DNA of 64,000 nt, taken from the NCBI RefSeq assembly GCF_021025955.1, contig NZ_JAJNCL010000001.1, positions 744,001 to 808,000 on the forward strand, given 5' to 3'. Position 1 is the stretch's first letter, and every line of letters begins with the position of its first letter. Positions 39,665-47,770 of the stretch are shown here, one piece after another. The DNA comes from Rhodococcus qingshengii. Its GTDB lineage: Bacteria; Actinomycetota; Actinomycetes; Mycobacteriales; Mycobacteriaceae. The notes below the pieces were generated by a model that worked only from the letters and a program-made list of their open reading frames with translations, made no database searches and was not told the origin of the DNA. Both the position numbers and the translations under genes were made by a program.

Positions 39665-40840
39665 TCAGTTGCCCTTGACATTCACGATCTGACGCAGCGT
39701 GTGTCGAATCTCGACCAAGTCCTTCGCGTCGTCCATGACGACGTCGATGTCCTTGTACGCACCCGGGATCTCGTCGAGGAACGCAGCGGAGCGCTTGTAT
39801 TCGATTCCGACCATTGCCTTGTCGAGATCTTCGATGGTGAATGACTTGCGTGCCTGGTTACGTCCGTACACCCGACCCGCGCCATGGGGGCTGGACTTGA
39901 ACGACGGCACGTTTCCCTTGCCGACGACAACGTAACTTGCGGTCCCCATCGAACCGGGGATGAGCCCTGGAGTGCCCTCGTCTGCCTTGATCGCGCCCTT
40001 GCGGCTCAGCCACACGCCTCGGCCCATGTGGAATTCCTTCTGGGTGAAGTTGTGGTGGCAGTTGATCCGCTCGATCTCGTCGATGATCGTGCCGTCACCC
40101 ATGAAGTGCGCGAAGTCCTTCACGACGCGGTCCATCATCTCTTCGCGGTTGAGCAGAGCGAAGTGCTGAGCCCAGTTGAGATCGGTGATGTACGAGTCGA
40201 ATTCGGGTGTCTTCTCGACCAGGTATGCAAGATCCGGATCGGGAAGGTTGATGTACCACCGCTCGCACAAGTCCTTGGCGATCTTGATGTGGTGCTGCGC
40301 GAGCTTGTTTCCGATACCGCGGCTGCCTGAGTGCAGGAACAGCCAGACGCAGTCGCTTTCGTCGATCGTCACCTCGATGAAGTGGTTACCAGAACCCAGC
40401 GTTCCGAGCTGAAACCTCCAGTTGTTCTTGAACTTGTCGTAGAAGGGCAGACGATCGCCCGCCATGGTCTCGAGTTCTGCGATGCGGATTTGCGCCGTGT
40501 CGCTCAGCGTCTTGTTGTAGACACCTGCCGAGAGTGGAACGGAGCGTTCGATGCTGTGGCGAAGAACGCTCAGGTCGCGGCCTTGAAGGTCGCGTGCGCT
40601 GAACTGGGTTTTGACCGCGATCATTCCGCAGCCGATATCGACTCCGACGGCGGCGGGCATGATTGCGCCTTCCGTCGGAATGACCGAACCCACCGTCGCT
40701 CCCGCACCGAGGTGCGCATCCGGCATCAATGCCAGATGTGGACGGACAAAAGGCATCTGGGACGTGCGCAGCGCTTGCTCGCGAGTATTCTCGTCGAGTA
40801 TCGATGCCCAGTTCCACAGCCTCTTGGTGATCTTCTCCAT
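39665..40840 (-). CDS. rtcB: RNA-splicing ligase RtcB
   Basis: GTP/Mn-dependent ligase joining 2',3'-cyclic phosphate (or 3'-phosphate) and 5'-OH RNA ends. VGVDIGCGMIAVKT (metal-binding Asp/Cys near residue 75), NCHHNFTQKEFH, GSMGTASYVV and PHGAGRVYGRNQA are core motifs. At 391 aa it is close to E. coli RtcB. GGGAGAAA precedes the ATG; upstream frame extension is spurious. No archease or RtcR regulator is adjacent. It may share a transcript with the small helical gene upstream. Confidence 0.94.
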   Translation of the reverse strand: MEKITKRLWNWASILDENTREQALRTSQMPFVRPHLALMPDAHLGAGATVGSVIPTEGAIMPAAVGVDIGCGMIAVKTQFSARDLQGRDLSVLRHSIERSVPLSAGVYNKTLSDTAQIRIAELETMAGDRLPFYDKFKNNWRFQLGTLGSGNHFIEVTIDESDCVWLFLHSGSRGIGNKLAQHHIKIAKDLCERWYINLPDPDLAYLVEKTPEFDSYITDLNWAQHFALLNREEMMDRVVKDFAHFMGDGTIIDEIERINCHHNFTQKEFHMGRGVWLSRKGAIKADEGTPGLIPGSMGTASYVVVGKGNVPSFKSSPHGAGRVYGRNQARKSFTIEDLDKAMVGIEYKRSAAFLDEIPGAYKDIDVVMDDAKDLVEIRHTLRQIVNVKGN

Positions 40841-40938
40841 CAGATTTCTCCCACATAGTTCACAGCCGAACCGATCGGTCCGGTGTGTCGTGCAGGAATG
40901 ACCATGCGCTCCGTCAGTAGTTGTGTGCAACTTCTTTT

Positions 40939-41157
40939 TCAGGTGCGCAGGCCGTCTGCGAGTTCGTAGATCCGTCCGACGTACTTCTCCTGGAAGGCTT
41001 TTCGCGCAGCGTCTGCTTGTTGCCGTTCGCCCATTCTGGAGTAGAGGTACTCGAGATGAACCAAGCTCTCGCCGATGTCGACGCGTCGCTGGTCGAGAAC
41101 CCTCAACTCGTCGACCAGTCGAGCCAGATCCAGTGCGGTGTCCGGTACCTCGTCCAT
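40939..41157 (-). CDS. Small helical hypothetical protein upstream of rtcB
   Basis: 72-aa, highly charged and probably all-helical protein (DLARLVDELRVLDQRRVDIG; ARKAFQEKYVGRIYELADG). GAGGA lies 6 nt before the ATG. Codon use is like its neighbours. It reads in the rtcB direction with a 98-bp gap. I do not recognise a family. Overlapping frames on the other strand lack these features. Confidence 0.6.
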   Translation of the reverse strand: MDEVPDTALDLARLVDELRVLDQRRVDIGESLVHLEYLYSRMGERQQADAARKAFQEKYVGRIYELADGLRT

Positions 41158-41239
41158 GGTGATCCTCGATGTCCGTGAGTGCTTCCTGATTTCGAGGCTA
41201 GCACTCTTCGAACATATTTTCGATACCTGGATGCTTTGG

Positions 41240-41740
41240 TTACTTCGACAATGTGGCGGTCAGTTGGTCGCTGGCATACGGAATGCTCAGGACCGTGCTG
41301 CCGGACATCGGCGCACCAATGGGTGGGTCTGCGGTGTATCGCACGACTATCGCATTTCCGTTCTTCACAGCGGGTAGCCGCTGGTAGAGGATGTTGCGGG
41401 CGAGGGCTTTCTCTCCTTCCGAGTCGGCCATCACGATCAAGCCGTCGATGGGCTCGAGGATGTCGTAGTGCTCGTTCGGAAGCCAGTCGCCGAACTGGTC
41501 GCCGACAAATGCGTCGACCGTCGGCGGGAGGGTGAACCCGAGTGACGAGAGGAAGATGCCGCGTGGGTCGTGCGACGCGAACACGTATCCCTCGGGAGCG
41601 TCGAGGTTGACGATCGTCGCGGTTTGCCCGGCGAATTCCGGGTGCGCAGCGCCCCACCATTCGGCCATGCCGCCGGGTTCGACTCCCAACGCAAGCAGTG
41701 GATCGTGATCGGTGTATCCGAGTGTCACGACGCGCTGTGG
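41240..41740 (-). pseudogene. Truncated iron-siderophore ABC substrate-binding protein (FecB/BtuF type), C-terminal part
   Basis: Homology starts at PQRVVTLGYTDHDPLLALGV and runs to the natural C-terminus, about 165 residues, with AEWWGAAHPEF and IEPIDGL-type segments typical of FecB/TroA-like siderophore-binding proteins. The signal peptide, lipobox and first roughly 50 mature residues are missing. The frame continues upstream to 41935, but that part is antisense to an AraC fragment and has no family character. No internal stop is seen, so the truncation may be recent. Confidence 0.75.
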
Positions 41741-41769
41741 TTCGGTTTTCTGCCCGCGTCCTTGCCGAT

Positions 41770-42053
41770 CGGCAGAATCACGGACGCTGGGGGAGTGGGC
41801 GCGCGAACTCGGGGTCAGTTCCAAGACCTGGACGCGAGCCTTTGTCGCCGATACAGGGATTACGTTCAGGCAGTGGAGGACTTGCGCACGCATGTATGCG
41901 TCACTCGAGATGCTCGCGCGGGGTGAGGGTGTCAAAGACGTTGCCCCGAAGGTGGCTTACCGAACCAGTAGTGGTTTCATTGCCGCATTCCGTGAAACTT
42001 TCGGTACTGCCCCCGCCAGGTACGGCGTGAAAGCTGATTCAATGTTTCGCTGA
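41770..42053 (+). pseudogene. Truncated AraC-family regulator, C-terminal DNA-binding domain only
   Basis: About 95 residues starting near SAESRTLGEWARELGVSSKTW and running through both helix-turn-helix motifs (VKDVAPKVAYRTSSGFIAAF) to the normal end ARYGVKADSMFR. The cupin-like N-terminal sensor half, about 150 residues, is absent. Its broken 5' end lies within about 30 bp of the broken 5' end of the divergent siderophore-binding gene. Confidence 0.75.
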
Positions 42054-42279
42054 ATTGGAAACCGCCGCCGCGAACTCGGAGACGATAGTTGATAGACCTT
42101 GCTCGCGTCGACAGACGAAAAGCTGAGGGTGGCAATCTCCCGTACACCCAGGCTTGCTTTGTGGATGCGGAGAGTCGGCGTGGGCATCGGATTCATCCTT
42201 CAAAGGCTACGACTAGACGATCGGTCAATCGCTTCCGAGCAGCATTTCGATGGCGATTAGACAAAATTCAGAGTTGTCC

Positions 42280-42885
42280 TCATCGTGAGCGCTTACCGAC
42301 GATCTGCGCAACAGTGGAAGATGTAACACACAATGCTGCGCCACACAGGAGGACAACCCAAAGCCCCCACCCGATCGATGGAGAAACGGTGGTGCGAAGA
42401 ATCGTTGCTTCTGCGTCTGACACGTTCATGGCGTCGATTATTCCGATCACGACCGTGATTGCGCCTACCGCTGGTGCGACCCACCGGTCGCCGAACTTGG
42501 CCTTTCCTCCTCTAGACAGAATGGTGAACAGTGCGATTGCTGCCGCCGCGCCAAGAACGAGCGTTAGGGCGCCGTCTCCGTCGACACCGGACTTTGAGAA
42601 GTTGAGAAACGTCACCCATGGACCGAGACTTCCGACAATTATCCCGAAACATGCAAGTAGAGCTGCCACGATATTTGGCATGTAGTTGGAAGGGAGGGGA
42701 GAGTCGGCCTGTGCGAATCCAACTGGCGGTACACCTGCGAATCGCCACTCAGTCTCGGGTTCGGGATGTGGTTGGTAAGGTTGATCCGATTCTGGCGACG
42801 GTGCTTGGTGCTGAGCGAGCCAGTATTCGGGTGGCCGGGGCTCTTGGTTAGGTTGACCAAATGGCGAGTTGGGTGGCTGCGTCAT
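42280..42885 (-). CDS. Membrane protein with Pro-rich cytoplasmic N-terminus
   Basis: 201 aa. Residues 1-60 are rich in Pro, Gln and Glu (PNSPFGQPNQEPRPPEYW). Four predicted membrane helices then occupy about residues 68-195, with LPSNYMPNIVAALLACFGII and LGPWVTFL. Many actinobacterial small membrane proteins share this layout without known function. It stands alone between non-coding stretches; the 226 bp between it and the AraC remnant hold nothing I can name. Confidence 0.7.
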   Translation of the reverse strand: MTQPPNSPFGQPNQEPRPPEYWLAQHQAPSPESDQPYQPHPEPETEWRFAGVPPVGFAQADSPLPSNYMPNIVAALLACFGIIVGSLGPWVTFLNFSKSGVDGDGALTLVLGAAAAIALFTILSRGGKAKFGDRWVAPAVGAITVVIGIIDAMNVSDAEATILRTTVSPSIGWGLWVVLLCGAALCVTSSTVAQIVGKRSR

Positions 42886-43320
42886 TCGAGCACCAACTTT
42901 CTCCTGTGGATGCTGCTCAGGTTACGGGTGAGTTTAATTGCAACTGCAATCTGTCGGGCAAACTATACAAGTGAAAGTTTCGCGGAGTTCTTGAGTTGTC
43001 GCTATCGGAAAATTCGCGCGAGTTGACTGTCGTTTCAAGGTCGCACATGCTCGCCGATAGGTTGTCCGTCTCCTCGAACTAATTGTGAATAGATCTGGCC
43101 AGCTGAGCAGTGGCTCTACCACGTTGACCGCCTGGACGGTTCGCCCAGGGTAGGACTGGTTGTTTGAATTTTGAAGATTAGTAGAAATCTGTGAAGTCAC
43201 GGATTTTTCCTGTCGGGAGACTTCGACCACAGTTCGATGGCGTAAGCCTCTACCTTCGGTGTCGGAACGCCGGAAGTGATTGTTGGTTTCAAGGGCGGAA
43301 GATGCTTCCAGAACATCGAA
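42886..43320. other. Non-coding stretch
   Basis: No convincing gene on either strand. It is more AT-rich than the average of the window, especially 42925-43010 and 43150-43210. ATTGCA-AC-TGCAAT at 42937-42950 is a perfect 6-2-6 inverted repeat about 50 bp upstream of the membrane-protein start and could be an operator. Confidence 0.5.
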
Positions 43321-43360
43321 ATGGGCCGAGCTACCAGCATGCGCTGGTGGCTCGGCCCAT
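43321..43360 (-). terminator. Terminator hairpin for the secreted-protein gene
   Basis: ATGGGCCGAGCTACCAGC pairs with GCTGGTGGCTCGGCCCAT over 18 bp (one G-U type position) with a 4-nt loop ATGC. It lies about 20 bp after the stop codon of the minus-strand gene. Confidence 0.7.
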
Positions 43361-43378
43361 CTCCTAATCCGAACTGAG

Positions 43379-44113
43379 TCAGCTCATGTTGCCGAGCACA
43401 TTGCCCAGGACACCGCTGATGACATTGGTCATCGACCCCTGCGGGTCGGTCAGGGAGCCGAATACCTGGCCCGATCCGGAGTTGAGTGAGCCGAAGCCCA
43501 TGTCCTCGAGGCTTCCGGCGCCCGCCTCGACGGGGTTCGGCTGCCGGATGGTGACACACACGCCCATCGGATTGATATTCCAGTCGCCCGCCGCCAGCAC
43601 TATGTTGGTGCCGGCACCACTGTTGAGCTGAGTGCCTACGACTGCGTTCTCGGGAACCTTGTAGGTGGTTTCCAGAGCGATGACACCACCGCCCAACGTG
43701 GTCCACCCGCCGCCCTTGGCGACTACGGAGTTGTTGCCGACAACAGCAGTTTTGGTAACGTCGTCCCACTGCTGGTCGCCGATAAGCCATTTGACGTTCA
43801 GGCGAGCCTTGACCAGCTGGAATCCTGCCGGGTGGAAATCGCGGATCTCGTTGACGAGTGCTCCCGAGCCGGAAACCTTGGTGAGGTAGGTGACCGTCTG
43901 CCCCGCGGCAACCTTGCCGTCGCCGACAACCTCCTTGCTGAGGGTGTAGGGCGTCCCGAGCGAGCCGGCCCAACTGTCGGTGACCGACTGGTTGAGCGCG
44001 CATGCCGGTGCTGCTTGCGCCACCGAGGCTCCAAGTCCAACAGTGACGCCGGCGGCAATGAGGACGAGGGACGTGGTGGTGGCTACTGCGTGGCGTAATG
44101 AGCGGCGGGCCAT
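43379..44113 (-). CDS. Secreted protein of unknown function
   Basis: 244 aa with a clear Sec signal peptide (basic ARRSLRH, then a hydrophobic core, cleavage near VAQAAPA). The mature part has two cysteines far apart (PACALNQ and GVCVTIRQP), Gly/Val-rich beta-type segments, and a Gly/Ser/Asn-rich tail ending GVLGNVLGNMS. It resembles secreted actinobacterial adhesin-like proteins, but I assign no function. An ATG lies 4 codons upstream; GGAG 6 nt before ATG 44113 favours the shorter form. It has its own terminator. Confidence 0.72.
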   Translation of the reverse strand: MARRSLRHAVATTTSLVLIAAGVTVGLGASVAQAAPACALNQSVTDSWAGSLGTPYTLSKEVVGDGKVAAGQTVTYLTKVSGSGALVNEIRDFHPAGFQLVKARLNVKWLIGDQQWDDVTKTAVVGNNSVVAKGGGWTTLGGGVIALETTYKVPENAVVGTQLNSGAGTNIVLAAGDWNINPMGVCVTIRQPNPVEAGAGSLEDMGFGSLNSGSGQVFGSLTDPQGSMTNVISGVLGNVLGNMS

Positions 44114-44301
44114 ATAGAACTCCATTCAGCGGGGTGCGTGACGGTTTGAGCAAAACTGTAACTAGTTCTACTGGACTTTCGTCCAAATTGTGGTGGATTT
44201 CAGAAAATTGTCAGGGTTCGGCCCGCCGTTGGTGTGTCGCGCTGCCGAATTCCACAGGTTCTGAGTTGTGAACAGGTCGGTTTTTGGTGGCTTGGTTTTG
44301 T

Positions 44302-44328
44302 GGTGGTGGGTTGAGGGTGGTGGTTGGG
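44302..44328 (+). promoter_or_regulatory. G-rich, C-free tract with G-quadruplex potential upstream of yraN
   Basis: Three GGG runs and several GG runs separated by 1-4 T/A bases occur in 27 nt with no cytosine. Similar G-runs continue to 44375. The tract sits in the leader/promoter of yraN-comM-dprA on the non-template strand. Folding in vivo is only a possibility. Confidence 0.4.
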
Positions 44329-44379
44329 ACGCGTTTCGTATGGGGCGGGCGCGCGGTCATGTGAGTGGTGGGGGCTGTG

Positions 44380-44736
44380 ATGGCGAGGAATATGGCGTTG
44401 GGGGCTCGGGGCGAGGATGTGGCTGTCGAGTTCCTGATCGATGCGGGTTTGGAGATTGTCGAGCGTAATTGGCGTTGTCGGTACGGCGAGTTGGATGTTG
44501 TTGCGGTATCGGGTGATCGGATTGTGTTCGTGGAGGTGAAGACTCGCTCTGGTGTCGGGTATGGGAGTCCGGCGGAGTCGGTGACGTTCGCGAAGCAGCG
44601 TCGGATTCGGGTGTTGGCGATGCAGTGGCTGGCTGATTCGGGTCGGTCGTGGTCGAGGGTGCGTTTCGATGTGGTGGCGGTGTTGATCGGTCGCGACGGT
44701 GAGCCTTCGGTCGAGCATTTTGTGGATGCGTTCTGA
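44380..44736 (+). CDS. yraN: YraN/UPF0102 family nuclease-fold protein
   Basis: 118-aa protein of the endonuclease-like fold. The start ARNMALGARGEDVAVEFL leads to VVAVSGDRIVFVEVKTRSG near residue 60, which holds the D...E-x-K residues of the PD-(D/E)xK nuclease core. It is almost always next to comM and dprA. Codon use is heavily biased to G/T third positions and poor in C, unlike most of the window. GTG 44365 is an alternative start. The stop overlaps the comM ATG (TGATG). Confidence 0.9.
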   Translation: MARNMALGARGEDVAVEFLIDAGLEIVERNWRCRYGELDVVAVSGDRIVFVEVKTRSGVGYGSPAESVTFAKQRRIRVLAMQWLADSGRSWSRVRFDVVAVLIGRDGEPSVEHFVDAF

Positions 44737-46244
44737 TGGCGTTGGGGCGGGCGCATTCTGTTGCGGTCAGTGGTGTGGACGGGCAGATCGTGGAGATCGA
44801 GGCGGATATCGGGCGCGGGTTGCCGGCGGTGCATTTGGTGGGGCTACCTGATACGGCGTTGCACGAGTCGCGTGATCGGATTCGGGCGGCGGTGACTAAT
44901 TCCGGTGAGGAGTGGCCGGACAGCAAGGTGATTTTGGCGTTGTCGCCGGCGACGTTGCCGAAGGTGGGGAGTGTTTACGATTTGGCTCTGTCGTTGTCGG
45001 TTCTCGATGCGGCGAAGAAGTTGCCGCGGAAGTTGTTGCGGGAGACTGTCTTTTTGGGGGAGTTGGCGCTCGACGGTCGTCTGCGGACGGTGCGTGGTGT
45101 GTTGCCTGCGGTGCTTGCGGCGAAGCGGGCGGGGTGGGGGACCGTGGTGGTTCCGGCTCGGGCGTTGGCAGAGGCGGGCCTGGTGAAGGGGATCGAGGTG
45201 TTGGGCGCCGATGATTTGTCTGCGGTGATCGGGTGGTTGCGTGGTGAGTTGGCGTTGGCTGTTCCTGATGTTTTCGAGCGTGCTGATTCGGTGACGGTGC
45301 GGGATTTGAGTGAGGTTGTCGGGCAGACGGATGCTCGGTGGGCGATCGAGGTTGCTGCGGCGGGTGCGCATCATTTGATGTTGACGGGTCCGCCGGGGAT
45401 CGGGAAAACGATGTTGGCGCAGAGGCTTCCGGGGATTCTTCCGCCGTTGACGGAGGGGGAGTCGTTGGAGGTGACGGCGATTCATTCGGTGGCGGGGGTG
45501 TTGCCGGAGGATCGGCCGTTGATCGACATGCCGCCTTTCATTGCGCCGCATCACAGTTCGTCGGTCAGCTCGCTGGTGGGTGGTGGTAGTGGGATGGCTC
45601 GTCCGGGTGCGGTCAGCCGGGCCCATCGCGGCGTGCTGTTTCTCGACGAATGTGCGGAGATCGGGGTGAAAGTGCTCGAAGCGCTGCGTACGCCACTCGA
45701 AGACGGCGAGGTGAGAATTGCCAGGCGGGACGGAGTTGCGCGTTACCCGGCTCGATTCCAGCTCATCCTGGCCGCGAATCCGTGCCCGTGCGCGCCGCCC
45801 CGAGACGCGGATTGCGTCTGTGCACCGGCGGCACGTCGCCGATACCTGGGTAAATTGTCCGGCCCGTTGTTGGACCGAGTCGACATCAGGGTCCGGATGC
45901 AGGCCGTTGCAACCGGAGCGCTGATCGACGAAGTGGGGGAAAGCACCCGCGATGTTCGTGCACGCGTGGCGGCAGCGCGAGACACCGCAGCCCAGCGGTG
46001 GAGCGAGTACGGGTGGCGAACCAACGCGGAAGTGCCAGGACCGGCGCTGAGGCAGAAGTTCAGACTCTCGCGTGCCGCGTTGGCGCCGGTGGAACGGGCG
46101 CTGCGTAAAGGGGTGATCACTGCTCGTGGAGCGGACCGAGCGTTGCGGGTTGCCTGGAGCGTCGCTGATCTGGCAGGCGAGGCGATGCCCGGTCCAGATC
46201 AAGTTGTCACCGCACTCGACTTCCGAGACAGGGGATTCCAATGA
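44736..46244 (+). CDS. comM: YifB/ComM-family Mg-chelatase-like AAA+ ATPase
   Basis: 502-aa AAA+ protein. N-terminal Lon-protease-like S5 fold (SVAVSGVDGQIVEIEADIG), Walker A GPPGIGKTMLAQRLP near residue 217, Walker B GVLFLDECAEI near 298, and the C-terminal Mg-chelatase region with a Cys cluster CPCAPPRDADCVC. ComM is a branch-migration helicase that aids recombination of incoming DNA in competent bacteria. The first roughly 290 codons have the same G/T bias as yraN, while the rest reverts to the usual C-rich pattern. It overlaps dprA by ATGA. Confidence 0.94.
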   Translation: MALGRAHSVAVSGVDGQIVEIEADIGRGLPAVHLVGLPDTALHESRDRIRAAVTNSGEEWPDSKVILALSPATLPKVGSVYDLALSLSVLDAAKKLPRKLLRETVFLGELALDGRLRTVRGVLPAVLAAKRAGWGTVVVPARALAEAGLVKGIEVLGADDLSAVIGWLRGELALAVPDVFERADSVTVRDLSEVVGQTDARWAIEVAAAGAHHLMLTGPPGIGKTMLAQRLPGILPPLTEGESLEVTAIHSVAGVLPEDRPLIDMPPFIAPHHSSSVSSLVGGGSGMARPGAVSRAHRGVLFLDECAEIGVKVLEALRTPLEDGEVRIARRDGVARYPARFQLILAANPCPCAPPRDADCVCAPAARRRYLGKLSGPLLDRVDIRVRMQAVATGALIDEVGESTRDVRARVAAARDTAAQRWSEYGWRTNAEVPGPALRQKFRLSRAALAPVERALRKGVITARGADRALRVAWSVADLAGEAMPGPDQVVTALDFRDRGFQ

Positions 46245-47368
46245 CTGCACACGACCCACGACTACTTGCCTGGGCATATCTTTCCCGCGTCGTGCAGGGT
46301 CCCAGCGCGTATATGTCGATGTTGATCGACGAGCTCGGGATCGAAGCAACTGCGAGGGCTGTCCGCAACGGCGATCTGCCACCCGCGATCGAGGAGAAGA
46401 CGCGAGCTCGCGCTCACATCGACACGGCCCAGCGAGACCTCGATCTGATGGAGGCGATGGGTGGCAGGCTCGTAACGCCGAACTGCGCCGATTGGCCGGC
46501 GTGGCGGATGCTCTCCTTCGACGGACTCGATGCCGCCGGCGGCGAGATCGCGCCATTTGTGTTGTGGGTGTTGGGGTCTGGGGATCTGGTAGATCTTACG
46601 GAGAGATCCGTCGCGATTGTCGGCACGCGGGCATCGACTGCGTACGGCGAACACGTGACGGCAGAGATTGCCGGTGATCTGGCTGTCGACCGATGGACCG
46701 TGACCTCGGGCGCGGCCTTCGGGATCGACGGGGCCGCGCATCGGGCTGCATTGGGCGTAGGGGGAACCACAATGGCCGTCTTGGCCTGTGGCGTGGATCG
46801 GGCGTATCCGTCGGGGCATGCGCGACTACTCAAGCAGATAGCGAATTCGGGTGCAGTGATAAGTGAGTATCCACCGGGGACCACACCTGCAAAGTTTCGG
46901 TTCCTGGCGAGGAATCGACTGGTAGCTGCGTTGTCGGACGGCGTAGTGGTGGTCGAGGCCGGATGGCGCAGTGGGGCACGCAATACCGCCAATTGGGCTC
47001 GAAAACTAGGCCGTCCCGTCATGGCGGTGCCCGGACCGGTGACCTCGGCGTCGTCGACCGGATGCCACCGAATGATTCGCGAAGGTGAAGCCCAACTCGT
47101 CTCCAACGCCGTGGACGTAGTCGAAGCGTCGGGTCCGTTCGGTGTGGGTGATTCCGCGGAGGATGTCGCCGCGACGCGTGACATCGACGCATTGCGAGGC
47201 AATTCTCGATTGGTATACGAAGCTTTGCCGGGAACAGGTTCACGTAGTACGCGTGAGCTGTCCGAGGAATCGGGATTGCTCATAGCGCAGGTTCGTGCAA
47301 CTCTTCCTCTGCTCGAACTCGAGGGGTTTGCGAGTTCTGATTCGAGTGGATGGTTTCGGACGCGGTAG
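46241..47368 (+). CDS. dprA: DNA-processing protein DprA
   Basis: 375-aa Rossmann-fold protein that loads RecA on single-stranded DNA in transformation. Motifs: VAIVGTRASTAYGEHVT near residue 125, SGAAFGIDGAAHRAAL near 165, SEYPPGTTPAKFRFLARNRL near 207, and a C-terminal winged-helix region (ELSEESGLLIAQVRATL near 345). It is translationally coupled to comM. No comEA/comEC genes are in the window. Codon use is ordinary, in contrast to the start of the operon. Confidence 0.94.
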   Translation: MTAHDPRLLAWAYLSRVVQGPSAYMSMLIDELGIEATARAVRNGDLPPAIEEKTRARAHIDTAQRDLDLMEAMGGRLVTPNCADWPAWRMLSFDGLDAAGGEIAPFVLWVLGSGDLVDLTERSVAIVGTRASTAYGEHVTAEIAGDLAVDRWTVTSGAAFGIDGAAHRAALGVGGTTMAVLACGVDRAYPSGHARLLKQIANSGAVISEYPPGTTPAKFRFLARNRLVAALSDGVVVVEAGWRSGARNTANWARKLGRPVMAVPGPVTSASSTGCHRMIREGEAQLVSNAVDVVEASGPFGVGDSAEDVAATRDIDALRGNSRLVYEALPGTGSRSTRELSEESGLLIAQVRATLPLLELEGFASSDSSGWFRTR

Positions 47369-47770
47369 CGCGTGAACTTCATTGTGCTCTTCCTGTGGGC
47401 AGGTGGCGATGCTCACTAACTGTTCCTGCGACTGCGAAACGCGAATACCCTCGCGATGCTGGTAATTGCACGTCAGGGCTGTTTTTCGAGAACTTGCTCG
47501 GCCGTGTGCAGCGTTATTCTCGACCCAGCTTTGCAGACCTGGCCGTGAATTTAACGGGCCTCAGGAAAGTCTCAGGTCAATGTGCTTAGAAGTCTGATTA
47601 GTCCGGATCCCCTGAGTGTGGGTATTGATTGGTGTGTCGTTAACCTGCTGCTAATTCGGACCATTGAGTCTGTTCGGAAATGGCAGAGGTTTTCGGACTT
47701 CTTTTGTTCATCAACGCTCTATCTGTGTATTGTGAAGGAGTATTGAATCGATCATTGAAAGAGGAGTGCA
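47369..47770. other. Intergenic region upstream of the lsr2-like gene
   Basis: About 400 bp without a supported gene. It is relatively AT-rich, above all at 47590-47760. A candidate ribosome-binding site GAGGAG sits just before the lsr2-like ATG. Lsr2 proteins bind AT-rich DNA, so autoregulation here is plausible. A 79-codon frame at 47350-47589 shows no protein-like features. Confidence 0.5.

Noticed and set aside
41741..41935. N-terminal part of the long minus-strand frame over the siderophore-binding remnant
   Set aside because: It carries no signal peptide or family sequence and is antisense to the AraC helix-turn-helix; it is fortuitous open frame beyond the deletion point.
42089..42685. 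198-codon plus-strand frame opposite the Pro-rich membrane protein
   Set aside because: The minus strand encodes clear membrane helices and a plausible N-terminus; the plus-strand product is basic and featureless.
44844..46556. 570-codon minus-strand frame opposite comM and dprA
   Set aside because: Arg/His/Pro-rich translation caused by the G/T bias of the coding strand; comM motifs are intact on the plus strand.
47350..47589. 79-codon plus-strand frame after dprA
   Set aside because: It overlaps the dprA end, has no ribosome-binding site and an unnatural composition; more likely non-coding.
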